NCBI GenBank assembly: GCA_002422545.1 | Contig: DIWF01000039.1 | Span: forward strand, 1 to 64,000 | DNA from: Firmicutes bacterium UBA6113 | Lineage (GTDB): Bacteria > Bacillota > Clostridia > Tissierellales > Sedimentibacteraceae | Reading direction: 5' to 3' | Length of the DNA: 64,000 nucleotides | In this document: in pieces, positions 17,686 to 26,267 of the stretch | Layout: every line of letters begins with the position of its first letter | How positions within the stretch are numbered: position 1 is the stretch's first letter | Made by a program: the position numbers and the translations under genes | Notes under the pieces: generated by a model | The model's database searches: none | The model's input: only the letters and a program-made list of their open reading frames with translations | Told to the model about the DNA's origin: nothing

Positions 17686-18308
17686 GCCTTAAGAAGGATG
17701 CAAAAAAAATCTTTAAAAAAGGAATTTTATATGACAATCCTATACTGGTTCAGGTAATAGGAATTTGCTCAGCCCTGGCAGTCACAAACAGAATGATGAA
17801 CTCGCTCATCATGGGAATTGCACTTTCATTTGTAACAGCATTTTCTTCCATGACCGTATCGCTTTTAAAAAGCCGCACCCCCAGACACATTCGCATGATG
17901 GTACAAGTTCTCATAATTTCTGCCTATGTAATTATAGTCGACATATTCTTAAAGGCGTATATGCCTGACATGAGCAAAGCATTGGGCCCTTATGTGGGCT
18001 TAATTATAACAAACTGTATCATCATGGGAAGGGCTGAAGGTTTTGCTCAGTCAAATCCGCCGGTTTTATCGTTGCTTGACGGTCTGTCCTCAGGTTTCGG
18101 TTATACGCTGGTGCTTCTTTCAATTTCACTTGTAAGGGAAATACTTGGATTCGGCACTGTGTTCGGAGTAGATGTAATGCCTCAAAGCTTCACAAAATGG
18201 ACTCTGATGGTCATGCCTCCCTCTGCATTTTTCATACTTGCCTTGATTATGTGGGCTGCATACAACTTAAGAATTAAAAAGGAAAAAGAAGGAGTTGAGA
18301 AAAAATGA
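17682..18308 (+). CDS. nqrD: NQR subunit D (NqrD/RnfE family)
   Basis: A 208-residue membrane protein with six predicted helices. It has the family motif LIITNCIIMGRAEGFA, where the conserved Cys in a half-helix helps hold the intramembrane iron centre shared with NqrE. Later motifs are DGLSSGFGYT and REILGFGTV. NqrD and NqrE form an inverted-topology pair around the ion pathway. Start after CTGGAGGTGAAACA; overlaps both neighbours by 4 bases. Confidence 0.94.
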   Translation: MSLKKDAKKIFKKGILYDNPILVQVIGICSALAVTNRMMNSLIMGIALSFVTAFSSMTVSLLKSRTPRHIRMMVQVLIISAYVIIVDIFLKAYMPDMSKALGPYVGLIITNCIIMGRAEGFAQSNPPVLSLLDGLSSGFGYTLVLLSISLVREILGFGTVFGVDVMPQSFTKWTLMVMPPSAFFILALIMWAAYNLRIKKEKEGVEKK

Positions 18309-18895
18309 TTGATGTTCACCCATTTGTAATTTTTATAGCTTCAATTTTCACCAGCAACATGATATTTTCCAATTTTCTCGGAATGTGCTCCTTCATAGCT
18401 GTGTCAAAGGAAATTCCAACTGCGATGGGTCTTGGAGTTGCAGTTACCATGGTTCTTTCATTCACCACAGTATTGAACTATATTGTTTACTGGAACATAC
18501 TTGTTCCTTTCGGGCTTGAATACCTGATGTACATAGTGTTCATCCTTGTCATTGCGGCATTTGTGCAGCTTTTGGAAATGGTCATGGAAAGATACTTATC
18601 AACCCTTTACTACGCCCTTGGAATATTTCTTCCTCTAATAACCGTAAACTGCGCTATACTTGGGGTATCTCTTTTCATGGTGGCAAGGCAGTATGATTTC
18701 CTTCAGACATTTATGTTTTCAGTTGGTTCGGGAATTGGATGGGCTCTTGCCATAACAGCAATGGCAGGAATAAGGTCAAAACTAAGTGAAAATTCCATAC
18801 CCGAAGGCTTAAGAGGCGCACCTACAACACTTATTATAACCGGCATCATGGCCCTGGCATTCATAGGCTTCAGCGGCATGGTTCAAATTCAATAG
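18305..18895 (+). CDS. nqrE: NQR subunit E (NqrE/RnfA family)
   Basis: A 196-residue six-helix membrane protein. It carries the iron-ligand type motifs FLGMCSFIAVS and LITVNCAILGVSLF, plus GSGIGWALAI, all characteristic of NqrE/RnfA. It pairs with NqrD in the membrane. Start follows GAAGGAGTTGAG and overlaps nqrD by 4 bases; nqrF follows after 9 bases. Confidence 0.94.
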   Translation: MIDVHPFVIFIASIFTSNMIFSNFLGMCSFIAVSKEIPTAMGLGVAVTMVLSFTTVLNYIVYWNILVPFGLEYLMYIVFILVIAAFVQLLEMVMERYLSTLYYALGIFLPLITVNCAILGVSLFMVARQYDFLQTFMFSVGSGIGWALAITAMAGIRSKLSENSIPEGLRGAPTTLIITGIMALAFIGFSGMVQIQ

Positions 18896-18904
18896 GAGGC
18901 CACC

Positions 18905-19996
18905 ATGAGCACAATATTAACCACTACATTGATAATCTCTGCAATTACCTCAATTCTTGCTGCAATACTAACTGCTGCAGACAGGACTGTTGGAAATTAC
19001 GGAGAAGTAAAACTCACCATAAACAATGAAAAAACTTACAATGTGGAAGGAGGAACAACACTTCTTTCAACTCTGAGAAACGAAAAAGTATTCATACCAT
19101 CGGCCTGCGGAGGCAAGGGGTCCTGTGGATACTGCAAAGTTGAGGTAACAGAGGGAGGAGGACCTGTACTTGCAACGGAACTTCCACTGCTCACAAAGGA
19201 AGAGCTTGTAAAAAACATGCGTCTTTCATGTCAATGTAAATTGAAACAAGACATAAAAATTGAAATACCCGAGGAACTTTTCAACGTGAAGGAATATGCT
19301 TCAACAGTTGTAAAAATGGAAAAGGTAACTCCAACAATCAAATATCTTCGCTTTGATCTGGGAGAAGAAGAAATAAATTTCAGGCCTGGGCAGTATGTTC
19401 AGCTTAAGGCGCCTGCATATGAAGGAAACGACGAAGAGGTTTACAGGGCATATTCTGTTGCTTCAAGCGTCAACGATAAACATGCAATAGAGCTTCTGAT
19501 AGGATACACCGGAGGCATTGCAACAACATATGTGCATCAGCACCTGAATGTTGGAGACAATGTACACATAAACGGACCTTATGGAGATTTCTACTACCAC
19601 GAGGATGACAACGGCCCCATAATTCTGGCCGGAGCCGGAACAGGCATGGCCCCCATTTTGTCAATACTAAAGTACATGTCTGACAATGGCATAAACAGAG
19701 AAACAATATTTTTCTTCGGAGCAAAAACAATGTCAGATTTGTTCATGCTTGACCAATTAAAATATTTTGAAGAAAAACTTCCCGGCTTTAAATTCATAGC
19801 AACACTGTCCCGTGAAGAATCTCTTGATTGGAACGGAGACAGGGGAAGAGTTCCGGATTCGATCATAAAACATGTGGAAAACGGAGAAAGTTGTTCAGCG
19901 TACCTATGCGGCAGCCCTGCAATGATTGATTCCATAATAAAAGCTCTTGAAGAAAAGAAGGTTCCTCTTCATAAAATCTATTACGACAAGTTCTAA
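18905..19996 (+). CDS. nqrF: NQR subunit F, NADH-oxidising flavoprotein
   Basis: A 363-residue electron-entry subunit. It has one N-terminal membrane helix (4-24), then a ferredoxin domain with 2Fe-2S ligands C68, C74, C77 and C109. The FAD domain shows RAYSVAS (181-187), and the NADH-binding domain shows GAGTGMAP (243-250) and YLCGSPAMID. This is the NQR-type NADH input module, not the RnfB/RnfC pair, so the operon is NQR-like despite the RnfD-sized B subunit. Last gene of the operon, ahead of a terminator. Confidence 0.95.
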   Translation: MSTILTTTLIISAITSILAAILTAADRTVGNYGEVKLTINNEKTYNVEGGTTLLSTLRNEKVFIPSACGGKGSCGYCKVEVTEGGGPVLATELPLLTKEELVKNMRLSCQCKLKQDIKIEIPEELFNVKEYASTVVKMEKVTPTIKYLRFDLGEEEINFRPGQYVQLKAPAYEGNDEEVYRAYSVASSVNDKHAIELLIGYTGGIATTYVHQHLNVGDNVHINGPYGDFYYHEDDNGPIILAGAGTGMAPILSILKYMSDNGINRETIFFFGAKTMSDLFMLDQLKYFEEKLPGFKFIATLSREESLDWNGDRGRVPDSIIKHVENGESCSAYLCGSPAMIDSIIKALEEKKVPLHKIYYDKF

Positions 19997-20020
19997 ATAA
20001 TACATTCCCTAGGGAGAAAA

Positions 20021-20072
20021 AAGCACGGCCGCAAACTACAACCAGTAGTCCGCAGTCGTGCTTATTATTATT
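20021..20072 (+). terminator. Terminator of the nqr operon
   Basis: An outer stem AAGCACG/CGTGCTT (20021-20027 with 20057-20063) encloses an inner stem ACTAC/GTAGT (20035-20039 with 20045-20049). It is followed by ATTATTATT. Confidence 0.75.
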
Positions 20073-20093
20073 ACGAATACTTCTGCAATTTGT

Positions 20094-20214
20094 CTATGCA
20101 CATTTAATCATTGATCTGGGGCAGCCTATGTTTAACCTTACAAAGCCTTTCCTGTCCAAAATCAGTTCCGCTGTTATGCTCTACTTTTGCCTTTACATTG
20201 AAAATTGAATAGTC
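20094..20214 (-). pseudogene. Decayed 3' end of a MalY/PatB-type C-S lyase gene
   Basis: Translating the minus strand gives NVKAKVEHNSGTDFG in one frame. A frame shift follows, then DRKGFVRLNIGCPRSMI, ending at a TAG (complement of 20094-20096). The second string is the hallmark C-terminal motif of PLP-dependent MalY/PatB cystathionine beta-lyase-like enzymes (G-F-V/M-R-L-N-x-G/A-C-P-R-S), and the first fits the sequence just before it. Only about 35 codons remain, with at least one frameshift, and no 5' part exists because the next gene abuts it. Recognition is from the motif, not an alignment. Confidence 0.75.
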
Positions 20215-20946
20215 TCAATTCTTTTTTAAAGAATATATTCTTGAAGCCGCTATAAAACTATTGAAAATATTGCAAAATACTGGATATCTTTCAAACATTA
20301 TTTCAGGATGCCACTGAATGCCCAGTGCAAAATCAAGTTCTGCGGATTCTATGCATTCTATTATTCCATCTTCAGTAAATGCAGTTGCAAGGTAGCCTTT
20401 GGCCACATCCTTCACTGCCTGGTGATGAAAGGAATTTGTTTTAATCTTATCTGTTTTCAATATGTTAAAAATCATGGAATCCTTTAACAAATCAACCGTG
20501 TGGTGCTCATATCCGCCAAATGTGAACTTTGGAGAATGTCCATTCGAGTTTTGTCTCTGGGCATAAATGTCCTGGTAGAGTGTTCCTCCTCCGGCCACGT
20601 TCATTATTTGCTGCCCCCTGCATATGCCAAGCATGGGCATGTTTTTTGCTGCTGCATGGTTGTACAATTTCACTTCAAATGCATCTCTGTCGTAGTCGAT
20701 ATCACCTATTTGTCTGATTGGTTCCTCACCGAACAACAGAGGGTTTATGTCTCCTCCTCCCGTGAAGTAAATTCCGTCAACAAAGTCTAAATATTTTTCT
20801 ATTGTTTCATTATCTTCTGTTAAAGGTAGGATTACAGGCACACCGCCGTGTTGAAAAACAGCCTTTAAATTGCTTTCGTTGACCTTTTCATAGTAAAATC
20901 CGTCTTCCATTATTTTATCAGTTGTAATACCGATTATGGTCTTCAT
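20215..20946 (-). CDS. Class I glutamine amidotransferase-like hydrolase (peptidase C26, PuuD-like)
   Basis: A 243-residue cytoplasmic enzyme of the gamma-glutamyl-gamma-aminobutyrate hydrolase family. It shows GITTDK at the N-terminus, YFTGGGDINPLLFGE, the nucleophile elbow LGICRGQQIMNVAGGG with catalytic Cys, and the histidine motif LGIQWHPE. Such enzymes hydrolyse gamma-glutamyl amides; the substrate here is not known. It starts 3 bases after the dxs stop, with the ribosome site GGGGAGG inside the end of dxs, so the two are co-transcribed. Its stop borders the lyase remnant. Confidence 0.88.
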   Translation of the reverse strand: MKTIIGITTDKIMEDGFYYEKVNESNLKAVFQHGGVPVILPLTEDNETIEKYLDFVDGIYFTGGGDINPLLFGEEPIRQIGDIDYDRDAFEVKLYNHAAAKNMPMLGICRGQQIMNVAGGGTLYQDIYAQRQNSNGHSPKFTFGGYEHHTVDLLKDSMIFNILKTDKIKTNSFHHQAVKDVAKGYLATAFTEDGIIECIESAELDFALGIQWHPEIMFERYPVFCNIFNSFIAASRIYSLKKN

Positions 20947-20948
20947 TT

Positions 20949-22808
20949 TTACCTCCCCAAGAAATATTTAACGTCATCAGCAATGCTCTGTGGGTCCATT
21001 TTGTTTTCCTTAAGAAGCTCTTCAACAGAGCCGTGCCTTATAAATTCGTCAGGCAACGTCTTAATAAGAACACTAGCCTGATCTTGAAGTGCTGCTTTTA
21101 CGCTGAATGCAAATGACCCCCATGGAACAGCTTCATCTATTATTACAGCCTTCTTGGTCTTCATCACTGATTTTTTAAGCAATTCTTCATCCAAAGGTTT
21201 TATGAATCTCAAATTTACAACTTCAGCATCAATTCCTGACACTTTTAATATTTCACGGACATGAATTGCAGTCACAACCATTTTGCCGCAGGCAGCTATG
21301 GTCACATCCGCACCTTCTTCTGCCACAACGCCATGTCCTTTTTCTATTTTTTTATAGCTTCCGCCCACATATTCCTTGAGACTTCCTCTTGGATATCTTA
21401 TGGCCACAGGTCCATCAATTTCATTCACTGCAAACTCAAGCATGCTTTCAAGCTCTCTGTAGTCTGCTGGAGACATGACAGTCATGTTTGGAATCTGCAT
21501 CAAAAATGATTCGTCGAACACTCCCTGGTGTGTTTCACCATCATTTCCCACAAGACCTGCCCTGTCAACAGCAAGCACAACATGAAGATTTTGAATTGCA
21601 ACGTCATGGATAATCTGGTCATATGCTCTTTGAAGAAATGAAGAATAAAGAGCCACAACCGGTACAATTCCGTTTGTAGCAAGTCCTGCAGCCATGGTTA
21701 CTGCATGCTGCTCGGCAATGCCTGCATCAAAAATTCTTTTTGGAAATTTCCTTGCAAAATTAGTGAGCCCTGTTCCGTCAGTCATGGCTGCCGTAATGGC
21801 TACAACATCGTTGTTGTGTTCAGCTATTTCGCAAAGTTTCTTTCCAAATATATCAGAGTATGAGGCAACAGTAGATTCTTTTATGTTTTTTCCTGTTTCT
21901 ATGTCAAATTCTGACACGCCGTGATACTCATTCGGCCTTTGTTCAGCAAATTTATATCCTTTTCCTTTTTTTGTTACCACGTGCATTATAAGAGGCCCTT
22001 CAATATTTTGGGCAGTCTTGAATGCTTCTAACAAATCGTCAATGCTGTGTCCGTCTATGGGGCCCATGTATGTGAGGCCAAGCTCTTCAAAAAGCATTCC
22101 AGGAACAACCATCTGTTTTACAGCATCCTTGGCTCTCTTTAAAAATGATTTAACCTTCCCTCCTGCAACAGGCATGTTGTTGAGTATCTTTTCAACATCT
22201 TTCTTTGTTGAAAGGTATCTTGTGTCTGTCCTAACCTTGCTTAGGTATCTTGACAGACCTCCCACGTTTTTGGAAATTGACATCTCATTGTCGTTTAGTA
22301 TTATAATAAGTTTTGTATTGCTTCTTCCTGCATCGTTTAACGCTTCAAATGCCATTCCTCCAGTAAGGGCTCCGTCACCTATTACTGCAACTATTTCATA
22401 GTCTTCATTTTTCAGATCTCTTGCCCTTGCCATTCCCATGGCTGCAGAAATAGAAGTGCTGCTGTGTCCTGTGTCAAAACAGTCATAAATGCTTTCAGCA
22501 CGTTTTGGAAAACCGCTAAGTCCTTTTAATTGCCTGAGTGTGGACATTTCATTTTTTCTGCCTGTCAATATTTTATGAACATATGACTGGTGTCCCACAT
22601 CCCATATTATTTTATCCTCAGGAGTGTTTAAGGAATAGTGCATAGCCACTGTAAGTTCTACCACCCCAAGGTTTGAAGCTAGATGTCCTCCTGTTTTTGA
22701 AACGCTTTTTATTATGTATTCCCTTATCTCGTTGGCAAGTATGGGCAGCTCGCTTGTTTTAAGCTGTTTCAACTCCACCGGAGAATTTATTTTATCTAAA
22801 TATTTCAT
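20949..22808 (-). CDS. dxs: 1-deoxy-D-xylulose-5-phosphate synthase
   Basis: A 619-residue thiamine-diphosphate enzyme condensing pyruvate with glyceraldehyde 3-phosphate, the first step of the MEP isoprenoid pathway. Visible motifs are GGHLASNLGVVELTVAMHY, the ThDP motif GDGALTGGMAFEALN, the transketolase-like AEQHAVTMAAGLA region, and DRAGLVGNDGETHQG. Full family length. The start follows GAGAGGTAAAA. It fits the organism's use of the MEP route and, with the prenyltransferase-like gene at 28706, isoprenoid metabolism. Confidence 0.97.
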   Translation of the reverse strand: MKYLDKINSPVELKQLKTSELPILANEIREYIIKSVSKTGGHLASNLGVVELTVAMHYSLNTPEDKIIWDVGHQSYVHKILTGRKNEMSTLRQLKGLSGFPKRAESIYDCFDTGHSSTSISAAMGMARARDLKNEDYEIVAVIGDGALTGGMAFEALNDAGRSNTKLIIILNDNEMSISKNVGGLSRYLSKVRTDTRYLSTKKDVEKILNNMPVAGGKVKSFLKRAKDAVKQMVVPGMLFEELGLTYMGPIDGHSIDDLLEAFKTAQNIEGPLIMHVVTKKGKGYKFAEQRPNEYHGVSEFDIETGKNIKESTVASYSDIFGKKLCEIAEHNNDVVAITAAMTDGTGLTNFARKFPKRIFDAGIAEQHAVTMAAGLATNGIVPVVALYSSFLQRAYDQIIHDVAIQNLHVVLAVDRAGLVGNDGETHQGVFDESFLMQIPNMTVMSPADYRELESMLEFAVNEIDGPVAIRYPRGSLKEYVGGSYKKIEKGHGVVAEEGADVTIAACGKMVVTAIHVREILKVSGIDAEVVNLRFIKPLDEELLKKSVMKTKKAVIIDEAVPWGSFAFSVKAALQDQASVLIKTLPDEFIRHGSVEELLKENKMDPQSIADDVKYFLGR

Positions 22809-22847
22809 TTTTACCTCTCAAGCATTTTATTGAGTATGCATTTTATA

Positions 22848-22876
22848 ATTATATATTGTTTAAATATATATGTCAA
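22848..22876 (-). promoter_or_regulatory. Promoter of the dxs operon
   Basis: On the minus strand, TTGACA (complement of 22871-22876), 17-bp spacer and TATAAT (complement of 22848-22853), about 40 bases upstream of dxs. Confidence 0.85.
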
Positions 22877-22922
22877 AATTAATATTTTTATATCAAGCCA
22901 TCAAAAATATTCTGTACTTTTG

Positions 22923-22950
22923 TTTAAATGTGTTATATTATATTTATAAT
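22923..22950 (+). promoter_or_regulatory. Possible promoter of ppdK
   Basis: A good TATAAT (22945-22950) has only a weak -35 (TTTAAA 22923-22928, 16-bp spacer, or TTGTTT with 19). It would give a leader of about 110 bases. Confidence 0.4.
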
Positions 22951-22990
22951 ATTCATCAAATATAAATGGCAAAAACAAGGAATCATAAAT

Positions 22991-23007
22991 ACTGACAAAA
23001 TGTCAGT
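22991..23007. promoter_or_regulatory. Perfect inverted repeat in the ppdK leader
   Basis: ACTGACA-AAA-TGTCAGT is a perfect 7-bp-arm palindrome about 40 bases downstream of the predicted -10 and 60 before the start. It could be an operator or a small RNA hairpin; there is no T tract, so it is not a terminator. Confidence 0.45.
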
Positions 23008-23065
23008 GCGTAACAATCACTCTAGAAATATTAGAAATTATATATGATTAAAATGGAGGACGATT

Positions 23066-25690
23066 ATGAGCAAGAAATGGGTTTATTTGTTTAAGGAAGG
23101 AAATGCTTCACAAAAATATCTTCTGGGTGGAAAGGGTGCCAACTTGTCAGAAATGACTAACATAGGTCTTCCCGTGCCTCCAGGAATAACAGTTACTACA
23201 GAGGCATGCACAGAGTTTTACGAGCAGGGAAAAAAATTAACTGAGGAAATAATAAATCAGATTAAGACGCACCTGGCTCTATTGGAAGAACAGACAGGAA
23301 AGAAATTCGGAGATGCTAAAAATCCGCTTCTTGTTTCAGTACGTTCAGGAGCAGCTTTTTCCATGCCTGGCATGATGGATACAATTTTAAATCTAGGACT
23401 CAATGATGACACAGTTGAAGGCATGTCCAGCAAGACAGGAAACCCTCGCTTTGCTTATGACAGCTACAGAAGGTTCATTCAGATGTTCGGTGATGTTGTG
23501 CTTGAAATTCCAAAATACAAGTTTGACAACGCACTAGATGACACAAAGGAAAAAAACAACTACAAGTATGACACTGAACTCACTGCAGATGATTTAAAAC
23601 AACTGGTTAAAGAATTCAAGTCAATTTACAAAAAAGAAACAAAGACCGATTTCCCTCAGGAACCCGAGGAGCAGCTCCTCATGGCTGTTGAAGCTGTATT
23701 CAGGTCATGGAACAATCAAAGAGCCATAACATACAGAAACCTTTATGACATTCCTCACAACCTTGGAACTGCAGTAAACGTCCAGTCCATGGTTTTCGGA
23801 AACATGGGAGACAGTTCAGGAACAGGAGTTGCCTTTACTAGAAACCCTTCCACCGGTGAAAAGAAAGTTTTTGGAGAATTTCTTATAAATGCACAAGGGG
23901 AAGATGTTGTTGCAGGAATCAGAACTCCGCTTACAATTGACAAATTAAACGACGTTATGCCTGAAATATACAAAGAGTTTATTGAATCTGCCAACACGCT
24001 TGAGCAGCACTACAAAGACATGCAGGACATTGAATTTACCATAGAGCAGGGAAAATTATACTTCCTTCAGACTCGTAACGGCAAAAGGACAGCAGAAGCA
24101 GCTCTGAGAGCTGCAGTTGAAATGGTTGGGGAAGGTCTTATTGACAAGAAGACTGCCGTAATGAGAGTTGATCCAAAATCATTAGACCAGCTTCTTCATC
24201 CAAAATTTGATCCTGATGATTTGAAGAAGGCAACACCTGTAGCAAAGGGCCTTCCTGCATCTCCAGGAGCAGCAACAGGTAAAATATACTTTACAGCTGA
24301 TGAAGCAGTTGCTGCAGCTAAAAACGGCGAATCAGCCATACTGGTAAGAAAGGAAACCTCTCCTGAAGACATTGAAGGAATGAGCAAAGCCAAAGGAATA
24401 CTCACTTCAAGAGGAGGAATGACATCACATGCCGCAGTTGTGGCAAGAGGAATGGGAAAATGCTGTGTAGCAGGATGCGAAACAATTTTCGTTGATGAAG
24501 CAAGAAAGACAATGACAATTGAAGGAAAAGTGTACACTGAAGGAGATTATATCTCTCTTGACGGAAGCACCGGTAATGTATATATAGGAAAAATAAAGAC
24601 TGTTGAAGCAAATATTTCAGGAAACTTCGGAATACTCATGGAATGGGCAGACGAGTTCAGAAAACTTAAAATAAGAACTAACGCCGACACTCCAAACGAT
24701 TCAGCAATGGCTGTTAAATTTGGAGCAGAAGGAATAGGCCTTTGCAGGACAGAGCACATGTTCTTTGAAGAAAGCCGTATTTTCTCAGTAAGAAAAATGA
24801 TTATTGCAGACACAGTTTCTCAAAGAGAAAAAGCATTGGCAGAAATTCTTCCTATGCAGAAGAATGATTTCAAAGGAATATTCAAAATTATGGGAGTTCG
24901 TCCTGTAACAATCAGACTTTTGGATCCTCCTCTTCATGAATTCATTCCTACAAACAAAGATGACATAGAAGATCTGGCACGAGACATGAATGTTCCTGTT
25001 GATAAGCTGATGGACAAAATAAACTCTCTTCACGAGTTCAACCCCATGCTTGGACACAGAGGCTGCCGCCTTGCAGTAACATATCCTGAAATAGCAAAAA
25101 TGCAATCAAGGGCAATAATGGAAGCTGCAATAGAGGTATCAAAGGAAGAAAACATCACAATTGTTCCTGAAATAATGGTTCCTCTAGTTGGAAAGAAGTC
25201 AGAGCTTGACTTTGTAAAGAAATATATTGTTGAAACAGCTGAAGAAGTAAAAAAAGATATGAATTCAGACATAGAATATCTGGTGGGAACAATGATAGAA
25301 GTTCCAAGAGCATGTGTGACAGCTGATGAAATTGCAGAAACAGCAGATTTCTTCTCTTTCGGAACAAACGACCTCACTCAGATGACATTTGGATTTTCAA
25401 GAGATGATGCAGGAAAATTCATTAATGACTACAAGGAAGTTGGAATACTTGAACAAGATCCGTTCCAGAGCATTGACCAGGGCGGAGTTGGAAAAATGGT
25501 TGAAATGGCAGTAAAGCTTGGAAGAGCTGCTAAGGACCACATTCACCTGGGAGTTTGCGGAGAGCACGGCGGCGACCCTGCATCCATAGAATTCTTCCAC
25601 AGAACAGGCCTTGACTATGTTTCTTGCTCACCATTTAGAGTTCCAATAGCAAGACTTGCTGCAGCACAATCAGCAATCAAAAACAATTAA
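23066..25690 (+). CDS. ppdK: Pyruvate, phosphate dikinase
   Basis: An 874-residue, full-length PPDK interconverting pyruvate + ATP + Pi and phosphoenolpyruvate + AMP + PPi. Domain order is N-terminal ATP-grasp (from MSKKWVYLFKEGNASQKYLLGGKGANLSEM), the swivelling phosphohistidine domain with His455 in GGMTSHAAVVARGMGKCC, and the C-terminal PEP/pyruvate barrel with Cys831 in GVCGEHGGDP. In anaerobic Firmicutes it often serves PPi-linked glycolysis or gluconeogenesis. The start has GGAGGACGATT. Single-gene unit. Confidence 0.98.
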   Translation: MSKKWVYLFKEGNASQKYLLGGKGANLSEMTNIGLPVPPGITVTTEACTEFYEQGKKLTEEIINQIKTHLALLEEQTGKKFGDAKNPLLVSVRSGAAFSMPGMMDTILNLGLNDDTVEGMSSKTGNPRFAYDSYRRFIQMFGDVVLEIPKYKFDNALDDTKEKNNYKYDTELTADDLKQLVKEFKSIYKKETKTDFPQEPEEQLLMAVEAVFRSWNNQRAITYRNLYDIPHNLGTAVNVQSMVFGNMGDSSGTGVAFTRNPSTGEKKVFGEFLINAQGEDVVAGIRTPLTIDKLNDVMPEIYKEFIESANTLEQHYKDMQDIEFTIEQGKLYFLQTRNGKRTAEAALRAAVEMVGEGLIDKKTAVMRVDPKSLDQLLHPKFDPDDLKKATPVAKGLPASPGAATGKIYFTADEAVAAAKNGESAILVRKETSPEDIEGMSKAKGILTSRGGMTSHAAVVARGMGKCCVAGCETIFVDEARKTMTIEGKVYTEGDYISLDGSTGNVYIGKIKTVEANISGNFGILMEWADEFRKLKIRTNADTPNDSAMAVKFGAEGIGLCRTEHMFFEESRIFSVRKMIIADTVSQREKALAEILPMQKNDFKGIFKIMGVRPVTIRLLDPPLHEFIPTNKDDIEDLARDMNVPVDKLMDKINSLHEFNPMLGHRGCRLAVTYPEIAKMQSRAIMEAAIEVSKEENITIVPEIMVPLVGKKSELDFVKKYIVETAEEVKKDMNSDIEYLVGTMIEVPRACVTADEIAETADFFSFGTNDLTQMTFGFSRDDAGKFINDYKEVGILEQDPFQSIDQGGVGKMVEMAVKLGRAAKDHIHLGVCGEHGGDPASIEFFHRTGLDYVSCSPFRVPIARLAAAQSAIKNN

Positions 25691-25699
25691 AATAAAAAA

Positions 25700-25724
25700 A
25701 ATCAGGCTTGCCTGATTTTTTTTG
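25700..25724 (+). terminator. Terminator of ppdK
   Basis: AATCAGGC-TT-GCCTGATT (25700-25717) is followed by a run of T. Confidence 0.92.
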
Positions 25725-25760
25725 TCCTTCATTCTTAACTCTTCACTCTTAATTCTTAAT
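25725..25760. repeat. AT-rich repeat arm (TTAATTCTTAATT family) overlapping the folA stop
   Basis: The tract reads like TTCATTCTTAACTCTTCACTC then TTAATTCTTAATTTG, matching arms of the elements at 12468, 33811 and 37997. It supplies the last codons and stop of folA. Confidence 0.5.
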
Positions 25761-26258
25761 TTGTTTAACGTTTAGGTTTTTGTAAGTGTTGAAGTTAAAC
25801 TTAAGCCCGTTGTTCTCATGGAGCTCTGAAGCAAAGGTGAGAATCCAGTCCTGATCCTGGTCGAAGTTGTGAAGATATGAATCAGCATCTTTGACAGCAT
25901 CAACCTTTGTTATGTAAGCTTCGCTGCAGTAAGGATAAAGCTCGTTGTAAATTTTGCTTCCACCGATTACAAACACATCATCGCTGTTGTATTTTTTAAC
26001 TTCTTCAAGAAGCTCCTCCACTGAATGAACTACAGTGCAGCCTTCTTTTTCATAATTCTTGTCAGTTGTCATTACAATGTTCACCCTGTTTTTCAGAGGA
26101 TTTCCCCCCGGAAGGGAAAGAAGTGTTATTCTACCCATAACAACTGTTTTATTTTTTGTGGTTTCCCTGAAGAATTTCATATCATCCGGCAAATCAAAAA
26201 GCAAATCTCCGCTATTGCCTATTCCCCAGTCTTTTGACACAGCTACTATTAATTTCAT
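25749..26258 (-). CDS. folA: Dihydrofolate reductase
   Basis: A 169-residue enzyme reducing dihydrofolate with NADPH. It has MKLIVAVSKDWGIGNSGDLLF at the active-site edge, LPDDMKFFRETT with the folate-binding acidic residue, the NADPH motif KTVVMGRITLLSLPGG, and VFVIGGSKIY. Normal bacterial length. It begins 9 bases after thyA with an AAGGAG site; pairing with thyA regenerates the folate that thymidylate synthase oxidises. The final residues (QIKN) are encoded by a dispersed AT-rich repeat, so its C-terminus may have been replaced at some point. Confidence 0.95.
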   Translation of the reverse strand: MKLIVAVSKDWGIGNSGDLLFDLPDDMKFFRETTKNKTVVMGRITLLSLPGGNPLKNRVNIVMTTDKNYEKEGCTVVHSVEELLEEVKKYNSDDVFVIGGSKIYNELYPYCSEAYITKVDAVKDADSYLHNFDQDQDWILTFASELHENNGLKFNFNTYKNLNVKQIKN

Positions 26259-26267
26259 ACTTGCTCC

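Noticed and set aside
16124..19996. RNF complex instead of NQR
   Set aside because: No RnfB or RnfC is present and the last gene is a clear NqrF with 2Fe-2S, FAD and NADH motifs.
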